Below are positions 34,650 to 45,960 of a DNA stretch of 64,000 nt, piece by piece. The DNA comes from Orbaceae bacterium lpD01 (lineage in GTDB: Bacteria; Pseudomonadota; Gammaproteobacteria; Enterobacterales; Orbaceae). The notes under the pieces are model-generated. The model saw nothing but the letters and a program-made list of their open reading frames with translations. It ran no database searches and was not told where the DNA came from. The DNA lies in the NCBI GenBank assembly GCA_036251705.1, contig CP133959.1:1613195-1677194 (forward strand), read 5' to 3'. A program made the translations under genes and the position numbers. Positions within the stretch are counted from its first letter, which is position 1, and every line of letters starts with the position of its first letter.

Positions 34650-36230
34650 TTATTCCCACTCAATGGTTGCCGGTGGTTTACCCGAAATATCATACACCAC
34701 GCGCGAAATACCATTGACTTCATTAATAATTCGATTGGAGACACGGCCGAGGAAATCATACGGCAAATGCGCCCAGTGTGCCGTCATAAAGTCGACGGTT
34801 TCAACCGCCCTTAGTGATACCACCCAATCATATTTACGGCCATCGCCCATCACGCCGACTGAACGTACTGGTAAAAAGACGGTAAAGGCCTGACTGACTT
34901 TATGGTACAGATCGGCTTTGTAAAGCTCTTCAATAAAAATCGCATCGGCTTTACGTAGTAAGTCACAGTACGCTTTTTTTACTTCGCCCAGCACGCGCAC
35001 GCCTAAACCTGGACCCGGGAACGGATGACGGTAAAGCATCTCATACGGTAGGCCGAGCTCAAGACCAATCTTGCGCACTTCATCTTTAAATAGCTCACGC
35101 AGTGGCTCAACCAGCCCCATTTTCATCTCTTCGGGTAAACCACCCACATTGTGGTGAGATTTAATCACATGGGCTTTACCGGTCTCTGAAGCGGCTGATT
35201 CAATCACATCCGGATAGATGGTGCCCTGCGCTAACCATTTGACGTCTTTCAGCTTGGTGGCCTGTTCATCAAACACGGCAACAAACTCACGACCGATAAT
35301 TTTACGTTTGGCTTCTGGTTCAGCCTCCCCTTGCAGGGCCTGCATAAAACGGGTTTCGGCATTGACGGCAATGATATTCAGACCAAATTTATCGCCAAAC
35401 ATCTCCATCACCTGCTCCGCTTCATTTAAACGCAGCAGACCATGATCAACAAATACGCAGGTCAGCTGATCGCCAATCGCTTGATGCAGGAGTAACGCGG
35501 TAACCGAAGAGTCAACCCCACCAGATAAGCCTAATAAGACTTTATCCTGACCGACTTGCTGCTTAATGCGGGCAATCGCATCTTGAATAATCGATGACGG
35601 TGTCCAGAGTTTTTCACAATGACAGATATCCATCACAAAGCGTTGTAATAGTTCTAAGCCTTTGGCCGTATGGGTTACTTCCGGGTGGAACTGCACTCCA
35701 TAAAACTGTTTCGCTTCATTGGCCATAATGGCAAATGGGCAAGTTTCGGTGCGACCAATCACGGTAAAGTCATGCGGAATCGCGGTGACTTTATCACCAT
35801 GGCTCATCCAGACATCTAGCTCATCATGACCTGCCGCGTTTTGGCTATCAAAAATACCGTCGGTCAGTGTAGAGGTGTTGACGATCTCGACTTTGGCATA
35901 GCCAAACTCACGTTGGTTAGAACCGGTTACCTGACCGCCCTGACCTAACTGCACCGCCATGGTTTGCATACCGTAGCAGATACCCAGCACCGGCACACCG
36001 GCATTAAACACATATTCAGGCGCTCTTGGGCTATTGGCTTCGGTGGTACTTTCCGGACTGCCCGATAAGATAATCCCTTGGGGATTAAACTGTTTGATCT
36101 TTTCTTCAGAAACATCCCACGGCCAAAGTTCACAATAAACGCCAATTTCACGTACGCGACGCGCAATCAGCTGCGCCACTTGTGAGCCAAAATCAAGAAT
36201 GAGGATACGCTGCTGGTGGATGTCTTTTTT
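34650..36230 (-). CDS. guaA: GMP synthase (glutamine-hydrolysing)
   Basis: A 526-residue two-domain enzyme that converts XMP to GMP in purine synthesis. The N-terminal class I glutamine amidotransferase part has [10 protein letters not shown], the nucleophile Cys in LGICYGMQ and His/Glu in GVQFHPEV. The C-terminal ATP-pyrophosphatase has LSGGVDSS and ends in PPATIEWE, the invariant GuaA tail. The start at 36230 has AGGAAAAAG upstream and replaces the frame start at 36251. In E. coli guaA follows guaB in one operon; here the upstream neighbour is pta and guaA has its own terminator and presumably promoter. Confidence 0.97.
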   Translation of the reverse strand, partial: KKDIHQQRILILDFGSQVAQLIARRVREIGVYCELWPWDVSEEKIKQFNPQGIILSGSPESTTEANSPRAPEYVFNAGVPVLGICYGMQTMAVQLGQGGQVTGSNQREFGYAKVEIVNTSTLTDGIFDSQNAAGHDELDVWMSHGDKVTAIPHDFTVIGRTETCPFAIMANEAKQFYGVQFHPEVTHTAKGLELLQRFVMDICHCEKLWTPSSIIQDAIARIKQQVGQDKVLLGLSGGVDSSVTALLLHQAIGDQLTCVFVDHGLLRLNEAEQVMEMFGDKFGLNIIAVNAETRFMQALQGEAEPEAKRKIIGREFVAVFDEQATKLKDVKWLAQGTIYPDVIESAASETGKAHVIKSHHNVGGLPEEMKMGLVEPLRELFKDEVRKIGLELGLPYEMLYRHPFPGPGLGVRVLGEVKKAYCDLLRKADAIFIEELYKADLYHKVSQAFTVFLPVRSVGVMGDGRKYDWVVSLRAVETVDFMTAHWAHLPYDFLGRVSNRIINEVNGISRVVYDISGKPPATIEWE

Positions 36231-36427
36231 CATCAACTTTTTCCTAAACATAAATTTGCTGAAAACTGAAAATAAACATCAAAACATAAGTTATTGATTT
36301 TATTACAGATGTGCTTGATACTTAATCATAATGCCTCACGCTTTATGTCTCAATAGCCAGGTCGCTATAACCACAAACCTATAACCAGAAAGAGATAACG
36401 AAGCAGTATAGGTAAATACCCTAAAAA

Positions 36428-36463
36428 TAAAGATGAGGTGATATTATATCACCTCATCTTATT
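36428..36463. terminator. Terminator after pta (palindromic hairpin)
   Basis: AATAAGATGAGGTGATAT-type arms are perfectly complementary around a one-base centre (core GATGAGGTGATAT/ATATCACCTCATC), followed by TTATTT on the minus-strand far side. It lies 20 bases beyond the pta stop. Confidence 0.7.
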
Positions 36464-36481
36464 TATGCTACCCGCGAAAAA

Positions 36482-38617
36482 TTACTGCTGGGTCGCCTGA
36501 ATCGCCGTTAAGGCAATGGTATAGACAATATCGTCAACCAACGCACCACGCGATAGATCATTCACTGGTTTACGCATACCTTGTAACATTGGACCGATAG
36601 AGACCAGATCCGCTGAACGTTGTACCGCTTTATAGGTGGTATTACCGGTATTTAAATCAGGGAAGATAAATACGGTAGCTTTACCCGCCACTGGTGAATT
36701 AGGTGCTTTCGATTTTGCTACATCTGGCATCACCGCGGCATCGTACTGTAATGGACCGTCGATCATCAGATCAGGACGTTTCTCTTTAGCAATACGGGTT
36801 GCTTCTTTGACTTTCTCAACATCGGCACCCTGACCAGAGTTACCGGTTGAGTAAGAGATCATCGCCACACGCGGCTCAATACCAAAGGCAATGGCTGTAT
36901 CAGCTGACTGAATCGCAATCTCAGCCAGCTCTTGGGCATTTGGATCTGGATTGATAGCACAGTCACCATACACATACACTTGCTCCGGCATTAACATAAA
37001 GAACACTGAGGAAACCAGTGAACTGTTTGGGGCCGTTTTGATTAACTGTAACGGTGGACGAATGGTATTAGCCGTCGTATGTACCGCACCTGAGACCAGG
37101 CCATTCACATCATCACGCTCAAGCATCATAGTACCAAGTACCACGTTATCTGCCAGCTGTTCACGCGCAATCACTTCAGTCATGCCTTTGTTTTTACGCA
37201 GTTCAACTAAACGACCAACATAGTTCTCACGAACCTGATCCGGATCGATAATTTCGATGCCTGCGCCCAGTGTAACACCTTGTGATAACGCCACACGTTT
37301 CACTTCATCTGGGTTACCTAATAGCACACATTTAGCAATGCCGCGCTCAGCACAAATCGCTGCCGCTTTAATGGTTCTTGGTTCATCACCCTCTGGTAAC
37401 ACAATGGTTTTACCCGCTTTACGTGCCAGCTCAGTTAACTGATAACGGAAGGCTGGTGGTGATAAACGGCGCACCGTACTGACCACTTCAGTCAATGATT
37501 TCAACCAGCTTGACGCTATATGATCAGCGACAAAGTTTTGCACTTCTTCAATCCGATCTTTATCATCAACCGGCACTTCAAGATTGAAGTTTTGTAGGTT
37601 GATTGAGGTCTGCCATGTATTGCTATCTACGGTAAAGACCGGTAAACCAGTCGCAAACGCTTGGCTACATAAGGTCGCCACACGTGGATCAATTTCATAG
37701 CCGCCAGTTAATAGAATCGCGCCAATCTTCACGCCATTCATCACAGCTAAAGCCGCTGAAACTAACACATCAGCGCGATCGGCAGAGGTCACTAGTAAGG
37801 CATCGGCTTGTAAATGAGAGAGCATATTCGGGATGCTACGCGCACAGAATGAGACATGTTTGATGCGGCGCGCTTTGATATCGCCTTCATTAACAATTTT
37901 GGCATTTAAATGCTGGGCAATATCAATCGCACGGCTAGCACTTAAATCGATATTCCAAGGAATACAGCCTAATACCGGTAATGGGCTGACTTTTTGTAAC
38001 TCATCTAAGGTGATTTTTTGGGCATCAAATTTAGGCGTATGATAGATTTCAGTGATATCAGGATGTACGAGCGCTTGTTCATCAACCGGTGCATTCACTT
38101 TATTGACGATCACACCGATGATTTTCTCGTTTTTGCTGCCACCGAAATTAGAACGGGTAATCTCAATACGTTCAGCCAGTTGCGCTTTGGTATCGGTCCC
38201 TAGAGACATCACAAAGATAATTTCCGCGCCTAAGGTTTTCGCAATTTCAAGATTTAACTGATTAGCAAACGGATAGGTATTGGTTGGTACAATGCCTTCA
38301 ACCAGTACGACATCCGCGTTTTGTTTGCTACCTTCATAGAGCGCAACAATCTCTTCCATCAAAACATCTTGCTGATCAGTACTGATGAGTGACTCAACAC
38401 GACTCATTTTTACCGGTTCAGCAGTTGGGATGGTCGAGTTAGCCCGTAAAATTGACGTAGTTTGATCCGGTTTATCCCCACCAGCACGTGGCTGAGCGAC
38501 AGGTTTAAACACGCTTAATTTAACGCCCTGACGCTCCATGGCACGGATAACACCAAGACTGACACCGGTTAACCCTACGTTGGTACCGGTTGGAATTAGC
38601 ATAATTGTACGAGACAC
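36482..38617 (-). CDS. pta: Phosphate acetyltransferase
   Basis: A 711-residue long-form Pta as in enteric bacteria. The N-terminal part is a P-loop/BioD-like domain ([15 protein letters not shown]), a DRTGG domain lies in the middle, and the catalytic PTA_PTB domain occupies about 390-705 with [17 protein letters not shown] and [16 protein letters not shown]. It interconverts acetyl-CoA and acetyl phosphate, working with AckA encoded 51 bases upstream. Gene order ackA-pta matches E. coli. Confidence 0.97.
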   Translation of the reverse strand: MSRTIMLIPTGTNVGLTGVSLGVIRAMERQGVKLSVFKPVAQPRAGGDKPDQTTSILRANSTIPTAEPVKMSRVESLISTDQQDVLMEEIVALYEGSKQNADVVLVEGIVPTNTYPFANQLNLEIAKTLGAEIIFVMSLGTDTKAQLAERIEITRSNFGGSKNEKIIGVIVNKVNAPVDEQALVHPDITEIYHTPKFDAQKITLDELQKVSPLPVLGCIPWNIDLSASRAIDIAQHLNAKIVNEGDIKARRIKHVSFCARSIPNMLSHLQADALLVTSADRADVLVSAALAVMNGVKIGAILLTGGYEIDPRVATLCSQAFATGLPVFTVDSNTWQTSINLQNFNLEVPVDDKDRIEEVQNFVADHIASSWLKSLTEVVSTVRRLSPPAFRYQLTELARKAGKTIVLPEGDEPRTIKAAAICAERGIAKCVLLGNPDEVKRVALSQGVTLGAGIEIIDPDQVRENYVGRLVELRKNKGMTEVIAREQLADNVVLGTMMLERDDVNGLVSGAVHTTANTIRPPLQLIKTAPNSSLVSSVFFMLMPEQVYVYGDCAINPDPNAQELAEIAIQSADTAIAFGIEPRVAMISYSTGNSGQGADVEKVKEATRIAKEKRPDLMIDGPLQYDAAVMPDVAKSKAPNSPVAGKATVFIFPDLNTGNTTYKAVQRSADLVSIGPMLQGMRKPVNDLSRGALVDDIVYTIALTAIQATQQ

Positions 38618-38636
38618 AATTTATTCCTCTTTATAA

Positions 38637-38658
38637 AAAACCGCCGATGTCGGCGGTT
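38637..38658 (-). promoter_or_regulatory. Stem-loop between ackA and pta
   Basis: AACCGCCGA and TCGGCGGTT pair around a two-base centre in the 51-base gap. It may tune downstream expression or stabilise the ackA part of the message. There is a TTTTTT downstream on the minus strand, so partial termination is possible. Confidence 0.6.
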
Positions 38659-38668
38659 ATTAACGCGA

Positions 38669-39871
38669 TTAAGCGGTTAAGCGAGCGGTATCTTGGGCGA
38701 TAACCAGTTCTTCATTGGTTGGGATAACCAGTGCAGCACGTGAGCCGGCTTTATTGATAGCGCCAGCCTTACCAAAACGAGCGGCAAGGTTGCTTTCCTG
38801 ATCAAGCTCAAAACCAAGGATTGAGAGATGATCCATCACGCGGCGACGCACACCTTCAGAGTTTTCACCAATACCACCGGTGAAGACGATAGCATCTAAG
38901 TGGCCGTCTAATAACAAGCTGTAACCACCGATATATTTCACTAAACGGTGCACAAACACGTCAAGTGCATTGGTTGCACCGTCGACTTTACCGTAGTTAT
39001 CTTCAACATAACGGCAATCGCTGCTGACGCCAGTTAATCCTAACAGACCTGATTCTTTATTTAATAGATTATTGATTTCAGCCACCGACATTTTTAAGTT
39101 GTCATGAAGGAAAAACATGATCGCTGGATCGATATCACCACTACGGGTACCCATCACTAAGCCTTCTAATGGGGTTAAGCCCATTGAAGTTTCGATGGAC
39201 TGACCATTTTTAATCGCGGTTACCGACGCACCATTACCTAAATGACAGGTAATGACATTAAGTTCATCAACCGGTTTGTTTAACATTTTTGCGGCTTCAC
39301 GGCTCACATAGAAATGGCTGGTACCATGTGCACCATAACGGCGGATACCATGCTTAGTATAGAGTTCCTGTGGAATTGCGTATAAGTAAGCTTCTTTCGG
39401 CATTGTGGTATGGAAAGCCGTATCAAAGACTGCCACGTTTTTATTTTTTAGATGTGGGAAGGCTTTGAATGCTTCACGGATACCGATTAAGTGCGCTGGA
39501 TTATGTAATGGTGCAAATGCAGCAGCTTCTTCAATACCTTTTAATACAGAGTCATCAATCACAACAGACTGGGTATATTTTTCACCACCGTGAACAATAC
39601 GGTGACCGATTGCTTTGATATTGGCTAGCAATTCAGGTTTGGTTGAGAAAATACGATTAACGATAAAATCTAGTGCTTCACTATGTGCTGCACCAGCACC
39701 TAAAGATGCTTCAGATTTTTCACCGTCTAACTTCCATTTAAGACGTGCATCAGGTAGATTAAAACATTCTGCAAGACCAGAAATATACTCATCTCCGGTT
39801 ACAGGGTCAATAATGGCAAATTTTAGTGAAGAGCTACCACAGTTAAGAACGAGGATTAGATTACTCGACAT
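38669..39871 (-). CDS. ackA: Acetate kinase
   Basis: A 400-residue enzyme of the ASKHA fold. It starts with [19 protein letters not shown] and has [22 protein letters not shown] and the [10 protein letters not shown] nucleotide-binding motif. It makes ATP from acetyl phosphate in the acetate overflow and fermentation route, paired with Pta. The ATG at 39871 with AGGGATCACT upstream matches the family N-terminus and is preferred to 39907. Confidence 0.97.
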   Translation of the reverse strand: MSSNLILVLNCGSSSLKFAIIDPVTGDEYISGLAECFNLPDARLKWKLDGEKSEASLGAGAAHSEALDFIVNRIFSTKPELLANIKAIGHRIVHGGEKYTQSVVIDDSVLKGIEEAAAFAPLHNPAHLIGIREAFKAFPHLKNKNVAVFDTAFHTTMPKEAYLYAIPQELYTKHGIRRYGAHGTSHFYVSREAAKMLNKPVDELNVITCHLGNGASVTAIKNGQSIETSMGLTPLEGLVMGTRSGDIDPAIMFFLHDNLKMSVAEINNLLNKESGLLGLTGVSSDCRYVEDNYGKVDGATNALDVFVHRLVKYIGGYSLLLDGHLDAIVFTGGIGENSEGVRRRVMDHLSILGFELDQESNLAARFGKAGAINKAGSRAALVIPTNEELVIAQDTARLTA

Positions 39872-40058
39872 AGTGATCCCTATTTTTGTAATAAAAAGAT
39901 AACGCACACACTGTCATTCGTATGCATGAAGACTCACCAGAAGACTGATGATAAACTTATATTTTTGTGATTAAATAAAGGTATGAAATAATACCCTTAA
40001 ATTTGGATGGCAAATATTTTATGCTAATAAAGCTGAAATGTCGAGGAATCGTCAAAAA

Positions 40059-40505
40059 ATGAATCTCGCTCAACTCTTCAAAAATGGGCAGAAATATCGG
40101 CAAATATTTCCTCAGGATCGCCGTTTAAAACCGCTATTTCCAGAGACCAAAATCATTGATTTAATTAAGCTTGGCAATCGTTTTATGCCCCCAGCTGTGG
40201 TACTGATTTTTGTCTGGCAATACTATCTAAATAGCAACCTTATTCTCTCGCTTATCACAGCATTTTTTGCTTTAAGTCTGCCGATTCAGGGCATTTTTTG
40301 GTTAGGTAAACGTGCTCAAACTCCCCTGCCACTCAATCTGCTCGGGTGGTTTAATGAGTTGACCTCGCGTTTAGTCGCCCATCAGGTGATCGGTAAAAAA
40401 GCCCTGATAACGATGCCAACTTTTATGGATCTAGTGATCATCATGAATTTAGCCAAGCTGCATCTGGGCGATTACTTTGATCTCGATGATGATAATGAGG
40501 CGTAA
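40059..40505 (+). CDS. yfbV: UPF0208 membrane protein YfbV
   Basis: A 148-residue protein with two membrane helices at about residues 48-90 (FMPPAVVLIFVWQYY and SLITAFFALSLPIQGIFWL), and the family motifs FKNGQKYRQIFP and LGKRAQTPLPLNLLGWFNEL. YfbV in E. coli limits the reach of the MatP-organised terminus macrodomain. Its place beside ackA, in divergent orientation, is the same as in E. coli. The start at 40059 fits a GAGGAA site; an upstream ATG at 40038 overlaps that site and is less likely. Confidence 0.9.
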   Translation: MNLAQLFKNGQKYRQIFPQDRRLKPLFPETKIIDLIKLGNRFMPPAVVLIFVWQYYLNSNLILSLITAFFALSLPIQGIFWLGKRAQTPLPLNLLGWFNELTSRLVAHQVIGKKALITMPTFMDLVIIMNLAKLHLGDYFDLDDDNEA

Positions 40506-40517
40506 GGGACAAGTGCC

Positions 40518-41066
40518 ATGATCAATAAACATCAACAATTGTTAACCCTCATCCAGACGCAGGTAGATAAACTCACCGCTGAGATTGCGGCCAGCCCAAG
40601 TAAACAGGTGATTGAGCCTTTATTTGATCCACAGCTGTTCAATGCCATGCCGACCAGTCAGGGTCAGCCCCCTAATTTACAGCGTCATCAGCAAGAATTA
40701 ATCGATAACGTCAGCGCTTTAAAGCAGCGAGTCGAAAAAGGCCAAATTGCCCAGGTGAATTATCTGGCTGAGAAGATAGCCAATCAGATTGCCGCGATCC
40801 GTCGCGAGCTGGCTACTGATAACCTGCGCAGTCCCACCGTGAACCAATATCAAGAGAGTCCCTATGATAAGCACTGCCGCTATTTAGAGTATCAGCGCCG
40901 TTTGATTGCGATGAAAAAGGCCTTTGAGATGGATTTAAGCAGCGCGTCGGCCGATACCCGCCAACCTCTGACGCAAAAATTAGCCGCCCTAGAGGGACGG
41001 TTATATCGCTGTCATCAAGCGATTTTAAAATTAGAGAAACAACTGGACAGTGATATCGTCACCTAA
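40518..41066 (+). CDS. priC: Primosomal replication protein PriC
   Basis: A 182-residue, largely helical basic protein. Family features by recall are the FDPQLF segment near residue 37, the VNYLAEKIANQIAAIRREL helix, the YLEYQRRLIAMK helix and a final EGRLYRCHQAILKLE. PriC directs replication restart by loading DnaB at stalled forks. It starts 12 bases after yfbV with GGGACAAGTGCC before the ATG, so the two are likely co-transcribed. Identification rests on pattern only. Confidence 0.72.
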   Translation: MINKHQQLLTLIQTQVDKLTAEIAASPSKQVIEPLFDPQLFNAMPTSQGQPPNLQRHQQELIDNVSALKQRVEKGQIAQVNYLAEKIANQIAAIRRELATDNLRSPTVNQYQESPYDKHCRYLEYQRRLIAMKKAFEMDLSSASADTRQPLTQKLAALEGRLYRCHQAILKLEKQLDSDIVT

Positions 41067-41106
41067 CGATTGGTTTTAACGTAGCGACATACACGCAAAC
41101 AAACAA

Positions 41107-41134
41107 AAAAGCCCCGATGCGGGGCTTGTTTAAG
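41107..41134 (+). terminator. Terminator after priC
   Basis: AAGCCCCG, AT and CGGGGCTT form a tight stem followed by GTTTAA, with an A-run before it. It may also serve the convergent OmpX-like gene. Confidence 0.82.
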
Positions 41135-41242
41135 TGACACTCAAGATATCACACCAGATTTATACCCTGATCGCCCTCCATGCAGAGAAAGCGACTCAGG
41201 CTTGTCCGGCAATAATCAAGCAATGGCTTGATGCAAACCGGC

Positions 41243-41821
41243 TTAAAAACGATAACCGACACCAACGACGAAGGCATTGATATTATAGTTTTTACCATTG
41301 ATTTTTACTTGTGTTCCTTCATAGGATAAATCAACTGCAAGATTGTCGATTGGATTAACTTGTAAACCGACGCCGTACACCACTGAACCGCGATTTTCTT
41401 TAGTTGATAAGTTACCTAAATCTTCATAGCCTGAAGAAGTATAATTTAACCAATGATAATCCCCCTTCCCTTGGGTAACACCTGCACCAATTAAACCATA
41501 AGCACTGATATAGTCATTAAGACGATAAGCTGGACCGACACTTAATGCGTAATATTGCGCTTTTGCGTCGCCAGATAAGATGTCATTGGCCGCTTTAAAA
41601 GTGCTGTTCTCTTTTCCCTGCATATAAGTAAATGAGCCGACCACACCAAACGGACTATCTTCTTGTTCCCAGTAGTATTTGAGATTGACACCCGAGATGT
41701 GATTAACATCATCCATATTACTGCGTGCAAATCCAGCCGTCAGCGTCTGATGATTGGCGAAAGCTGGCATCGCGGCGGCTAAAGCACCGATGACTATTAA
41801 CTGAGAGACGATTTTTTTCAT
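41243..41821 (-). CDS. Ail/OmpX-family outer-membrane beta-barrel protein
   Basis: A 192-residue protein with a signal peptide (1-22, ending AFA) and an eight-stranded barrel pattern: HQTLTAGFARSNM, GVNLKYYWEQED, YYALSVGPAYRLNDYISAYGLIGAG, VVYGVGLQVNPIDNLAVDLSYEG and a terminal VVGVGYRF ending in Phe. Ail/Lom/OmpX proteins contribute to adhesion, serum resistance or envelope adaptation in host-associated bacteria; the role here is inferred. AAGGGGAAATAAC lies before the ATG. Confidence 0.85.
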   Translation of the reverse strand: MKKIVSQLIVIGALAAAMPAFANHQTLTAGFARSNMDDVNHISGVNLKYYWEQEDSPFGVVGSFTYMQGKENSTFKAANDILSGDAKAQYYALSVGPAYRLNDYISAYGLIGAGVTQGKGDYHWLNYTSSGYEDLGNLSTKENRGSVVYGVGLQVNPIDNLAVDLSYEGTQVKINGKNYNINAFVVGVGYRF

Positions 41822-42238
41822 GTTATTTCCCCTTTAGCATAGATCTTCATCTATATTTTTATCGTTATTTTTGTTGTGATATTGTTAACTTATTTTTTAA
41901 CAATAAGTGCTATATTAAGAGAATTTTGTCGATAATGCTACTAATTATTTTAGGGATTAAAGGTTATCGCTATTTAAATCATTGATGATATTGATAAAGA
42001 TGGCCAATATTAAAGAGGTGAGATCATCAACAATTGATTGAATGAAAACATTGCGTTGTGATATAGACGCGCTAGCCAGTCTTAGCCGCGTGCAATCGAC
42101 ACCAGTAGCCGATTAAAGCGATCAGCATGCGCGATATAGCCAAATTACATATTAATATAACTTTTATTTACTACCATCTTTTTGATAGCCCGTTATAATA
42201 TTTCTCATCATGTCATGACTGCGTAAAAAGAGGATGCA
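41822..42238. other. Divergent promoter region between ompX-like and cysK
   Basis: About 415 AT-rich bases. A TATAAT at 42194-42199 lies 40 bases before the cysK start and is its probable -10; no good -35 is seen, as is common for CysB-dependent promoters. No gene is supported. Confidence 0.5.
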
Positions 42239-43207
42239 ATGAGTAGAATATTTGATGATAATTCACAAACCATCGGTTATACCCCTTTAGTTCGTCTTAA
42301 ACACTTTGGGAATGGCAATATTCTGGCTAAAGTCGAATCCCGTAATCCTAGCTTTAGTATTAAATGTCGCATTGCCTCTAATATGATTTGGGATGCCGAA
42401 AAACGCGGTCTGTTAAAACCCGATGTCGAGATTGTCGAACCCACCAGCGGTAATACCGGGATTGCGCTGGCGGCAGTTGCGGCGGCGCGGGGTTATCAAC
42501 TCACCTTAACTATGCCGGAAAGCATGAGTCTGGAGAGACGTAAATTACTGAAAATACTCGGTGCCAATTTAGTTTTAACTGACGCGGCGACCGGTATGAA
42601 AGGCGCCATCGAAAAAGCCGAGCAGATTGTCGCGGCGGATCCGAAAAAGCACCTACTTTTACAGCAGTTTAGTAATCCAGCTAATCCGGAAATTCATGAA
42701 AAAACCACCGGCCCAGAAATCTGGCAAGATACCGATGGCAACCTGGACATTTTTGTCGCCGGTGTCGGCACCGGCGGTACACTGACGGGCGTCAGCCGTT
42801 ATTTGAAGAAAACCAAAGGTAAAGCGCTGTTAGCGGTGGCTGTTGAACCGACAGAATCGCCGGTTATCTCGCAAAAACTGGCCGGACAACCGTTAAAACC
42901 AGGTCCGCATAAAATTCAAGGCATTGGCGCCGGATTTATTCCCGATAATCTCGATTTAAGCCTGGTTGATCGGGTTGAACAAGTGACCGGTGATCAGGCT
43001 ATCGAAACCGCTCAGGCGTTGATGAAAAAAGAAGGGATCCTTGCTGGCATCTCATCTGGCGCGGCGGTCTTTGCGGCCGATAAATTGGCTAAGTTACCCG
43101 AAAACGCCAATAAAACCATTGTGGTGATCTTACCCTCTTCTGGTGAGCGTTATCTGAGTACGGCGCTGTTTAATGGTATTTTTACCGATAAAGAGCTGCA
43201 ACCTTAA
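42239..43207 (+). CDS. cysK: Cysteine synthase A
   Basis: A 322-residue PLP enzyme that joins O-acetylserine and sulfide to give cysteine. The PLP lysine is Lys42 ([13 protein letters not shown]), the substrate loop is [10 protein letters not shown], and the phosphate-binding [14 protein letters not shown] and late SSGAAVFA motifs are present. Length and C-terminus match CysK rather than CysM. AAGAGGATGCA gives a ribosome binding site, and a terminator follows. Confidence 0.96.
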   Translation: MSRIFDDNSQTIGYTPLVRLKHFGNGNILAKVESRNPSFSIKCRIASNMIWDAEKRGLLKPDVEIVEPTSGNTGIALAAVAAARGYQLTLTMPESMSLERRKLLKILGANLVLTDAATGMKGAIEKAEQIVAADPKKHLLLQQFSNPANPEIHEKTTGPEIWQDTDGNLDIFVAGVGTGGTLTGVSRYLKKTKGKALLAVAVEPTESPVISQKLAGQPLKPGPHKIQGIGAGFIPDNLDLSLVDRVEQVTGDQAIETAQALMKKEGILAGISSGAAVFAADKLAKLPENANKTIVVILPSSGERYLSTALFNGIFTDKELQP

Positions 43208-43226
43208 TTTCCTTATTCTGCTTCTA

Positions 43227-43260
43227 CTAAAAAACGGTGATGGGAAGTCGCCGTTTTTTT
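43227..43260 (+). terminator. Terminator of cysK
   Basis: AACGGTGA and TCGCCGTT pair (one wobble) before TTTTTTT. The tail overlaps the stop codon of the convergent PilT-like gene, so it may act for both. Confidence 0.85.
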
Positions 43261-44218
43261 AATCCGCTGTCGGCATCAGCTGCATGCCCTGCTGTTTGCC
43301 AGTCTGCATTAATGAGCGTAGTTGACTCCACTGACCTTCACGAATCAGATGACTGACCGCCGCGGTGTTGATCAGGACTTCGTGCTGGGCATAACGGCCG
43401 CCTGCCGGATGCGGCACTAAACGCTGACAAAGCACCGCCACTAAGGATTGGGAGAGCTGGGTGCTGACCAGCGCCCGCCGATCACTCTCAACCCCCTCAA
43501 TCAGGCGAGAAATAGCGGCAATCGCGCTATGGGTATGTAGTGAAGCTAAAACCAAATGACCGGTTTCGGCCAGCGTTAAGGCGACCTGAATCGTCTCCCT
43601 ATCGCGTAACTCACCAATTAAGATAATATCGGGATCTTGTCTGAGCAGCGCGGTTAATGCCGCTAAAAAACCGACCGTATGGTGACCAATTTCACGCTGC
43701 TGAATCAAACACTGCTGATTTTGATAGATAAACTCAATCGGATCTTCCAGCGTGACAATATGGCGCGCTTGGGTCAGATTAATATGTTGAATAAAGGCCG
43801 CTAATGAGGTCGACTTACCACTGCCGGTGGCACCGGTCACTAAAATCAGCCCATGTTTTTTTTCTGCCAGATGATAAACAATCTGCGGTGCATTGATCTC
43901 GGCCAGTGTCGGGATGGTCTCGCGAATAAAGCGAATCGCCGCCGAAATGCCGCGCTGCTGAAAAAATAGATTAATGCGCATCCGGCCATAAGCGGCATGC
44001 TGATAAGCCAGATCGAGCTGTTTATCCGCGCTAAATCGCTGCTGCTGCACTGTTGACAATAACGCGCATAAATCATCATTAAGCGACTGATGATGTAAGC
44101 GGATTGTCGATAAGGTTTGTAATCTGCCGGCCACCCGAATAACCGGCTGACAGCCACTGCACAGATGTAAATCTGAAGCTTTTTGCGCTACACTATCAGC
44201 AATTAACGATTCCATCAT
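43259..44218 (-). CDS. yggR: PilT/YggR-like secretion-pilus ATPase
   Basis: A 319-residue type II/IV secretion ATPase of the PilT class. It has the N-terminal QKASDLHLCSG segment, Walker A GATGSGKST at about 128-136, the Asp box TLEDPIEFIY, Walker B IILIGELRD and the His box ASLHTHSA. PilT retracts type IV pili, and the yggR-yggS-yggT-yggU order is that of E. coli, where YggR is an orphan. No pilus genes are in the window, so activity in pilus retraction is not shown. It is slightly shorter than typical PilT (about 345). Divergent from yggS. Confidence 0.88.
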   Translation of the reverse strand: MMESLIADSVAQKASDLHLCSGCQPVIRVAGRLQTLSTIRLHHQSLNDDLCALLSTVQQQRFSADKQLDLAYQHAAYGRMRINLFFQQRGISAAIRFIRETIPTLAEINAPQIVYHLAEKKHGLILVTGATGSGKSTSLAAFIQHINLTQARHIVTLEDPIEFIYQNQQCLIQQREIGHHTVGFLAALTALLRQDPDIILIGELRDRETIQVALTLAETGHLVLASLHTHSAIAAISRLIEGVESDRRALVSTQLSQSLVAVLCQRLVPHPAGGRYAQHEVLINTAAVSHLIREGQWSQLRSLMQTGKQQGMQLMPTAD

Positions 44219-44238
44219 GATTTTAGGTAAATAATAGT

Positions 44239-44943
44239 ATGATTGATATTGCGCAGAATTTAGCTCAGCTCAACCAAAAAATCGTCACCGCCGCGCAGCA
44301 TTGCCAGCGCGATCCCAAACAGATCACCTTAGTTGCAGTCAGTAAAACCAAACCAGTGAGCGCAATCGAAGCAGCAATCGCGGCGGGTCAGTACCAGTTT
44401 GGTGAGAACTATGTTCAGGAAGGGGTCGACAAAGTGGATTATTTTCAGCAACTGTCCACTCAAGTCCCTCTCATCTGGCATTTTATTGGTCCATTACAAT
44501 CCAATAAAACCCGCACGGTTGCTGAACATTTTGACTGGATTCATACGGTTGATCGGTTAAAAATTGCCGAGAGACTCAGTGCCCAGAGACCGGCAACCAA
44601 AGCACCATTAAACGTGCTGATTCAAATCAATATTAGCCAGGAACAGAGCAAATCCGGCATTATGGCCGAGCAGCTCTTTGCACTGGCCGCGCAAATTGCG
44701 CCGCTGCCTCAGCTAAAGTTAAGAGGCTTGATGGCGATACCCGCACCCGAATCGGCACCAGCGCAACAGTTAGCGGTATTTAAACAGATGCAGTTGCTGT
44801 TTAGTCAGCTTAAACAGATTTATCCTGATGTGGATACCCTATCGATGGGAATGAGTGACGATATGGCGAGCGCGATAGCTGCTGGCAGCACTTTAGTGAG
44901 AATCGGCAGCACCATTTTTGGTGCCCGTGATTATCCACGCTAG
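44239..44943 (+). CDS. yggS: PLP homeostasis protein YggS
   Basis: A 234-residue PLP-binding TIM-barrel protein. The PLP lysine is Lys36 in VAVSKTKP, with FGENYVQEG, WHFIGPLQSNK, GLMAIP and LSMGMSDDM following in family order. It buffers free PLP and affects amino-acid balance. It is divergent from the pilT-like gene by 20 bases and followed by yggT. Confidence 0.95.
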   Translation: MIDIAQNLAQLNQKIVTAAQHCQRDPKQITLVAVSKTKPVSAIEAAIAAGQYQFGENYVQEGVDKVDYFQQLSTQVPLIWHFIGPLQSNKTRTVAEHFDWIHTVDRLKIAERLSAQRPATKAPLNVLIQINISQEQSKSGIMAEQLFALAAQIAPLPQLKLRGLMAIPAPESAPAQQLAVFKQMQLLFSQLKQIYPDVDTLSMGMSDDMASAIAAGSTLVRIGSTIFGARDYPR

Positions 44944-44949
44944 ATTTGA

Positions 44950-44980
44950 TTGACACGATAAAAATCACTTATGGTATAAT
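44950..44980 (+). promoter_or_regulatory. Promoter for yggT-yggU
   Basis: An extended -10, TGGTATAAT (44972-44980), with TTGACA (44950-44955) at a long 19-base spacing. It lies just after the yggS stop and 28 bases before the yggT start. Confidence 0.55.
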
Positions 44981-45007
44981 CCCCCAATTCAGAGAGAGGA
45001 CTGCGCA

Positions 45008-45562
45008 ATGGCATCAATTTTTTACATCATTAATACCCTATTGACTATTTGTCTGTATATTTTTATGTTACGTTCATGGATGCAATACGCACGCGTGAAC
45101 TTCTATAATCCGTTCACCCAATTTATTGTCAAAATTACGCAGCCAATTCTCGGGCCGCTCAAAAAAGTTTTGCCCTATTTCAAAAAATTTGATAGTGCGA
45201 CCTTTTTAGTGATCTACGTGATTGCCCTCATCAAAGTCATGTTTATTTGCGCTTATGGCTTGAAAGCGCCGTTGTTTAATGTTCAGTATCTGCTTTTTGC
45301 CGTCTATGCGATTTTACATGCAATCGGCCATCTGATCTTCTGGTTACTCTTGGTACGAGCCATTTTAAGTTGGATAAGTCGCGGACAATCATCGGCTGAA
45401 GATCTGCTTTTCCAGTTAACTGAGCCGCTGGTTCAGTCGATTCGCCGTATTATTCCGCCACTCGGCAATATCGACTTATCGTTTATGGTCGTAGTATTTA
45501 TCCTGTTTGCGTTAAATATGCTCGCGACTGATCTGTTTGGTTTTATCTGGTTGCTGATGTAA
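45008..45562 (+). CDS. yggT: YggT-family inner-membrane protein
   Basis: A 184-residue protein with two YggT repeats. Each starts with a membrane helix followed by a WMQY/SWISRG-type motif and an amphipathic NPF...ITQPIL or [15 protein letters not shown] segment. Two copies at about 10-90 and 95-183 are plain. YggT aids osmotic tolerance and has been linked to division-site organisation in other bacteria. AGAGAGGACTGCGCA precedes the ATG. It is followed after eight bases by yggU. Confidence 0.93.
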   Translation: MASIFYIINTLLTICLYIFMLRSWMQYARVNFYNPFTQFIVKITQPILGPLKKVLPYFKKFDSATFLVIYVIALIKVMFICAYGLKAPLFNVQYLLFAVYAILHAIGHLIFWLLLVRAILSWISRGQSSAEDLLFQLTEPLVQSIRRIIPPLGNIDLSFMVVVFILFALNMLATDLFGFIWLLM

Positions 45563-45570
45563 TCAATGCC

Positions 45571-45873
45571 ATGGTGGAATATCATCCAGAAAGTGGCGTG
45601 TTAAGATTGTGGCTGTATATTCAGCCGAAAGCCAGTCGCGATCAGATTGTCGGTGAGCATAATCAGGCACTAAAAATTGCCATCACCGCCCCACCGGTTG
45701 ATGGTCAGGCGAATCAGCATTTGGTCAAATTTTTAGCCAAACAGTTTAAAGTTGCCAAAAGCGCGGTGTGTGTCGAAAAGGGTGAACTGGGTCGGCATAA
45801 ACAGGTCGCGATACAAAATCCAGTCATCATTCCGGACGTAATTGCCGGTTTATTAGCGGTCAATGATGAATGA
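45571..45873 (+). CDS. yggU: DUF167 protein YggU
   Basis: A 100-residue DUF167 protein with [20 protein letters not shown] and [17 protein letters not shown], the family core. Biochemical role unknown. It follows yggT by eight bases as in E. coli. Confidence 0.92.
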   Translation: MVEYHPESGVLRLWLYIQPKASRDQIVGEHNQALKIAITAPPVDGQANQHLVKFLAKQFKVAKSAVCVEKGELGRHKQVAIQNPVIIPDVIAGLLAVNDE

Positions 45874-45960
45874 TGCCAATACGTTAAAGCGGGTCACGTC
45901 ATACTGATGGTGCTGCCATAAAATACTTTTTCCCCGTTAATCGGCGTAAGGATGCTGTGC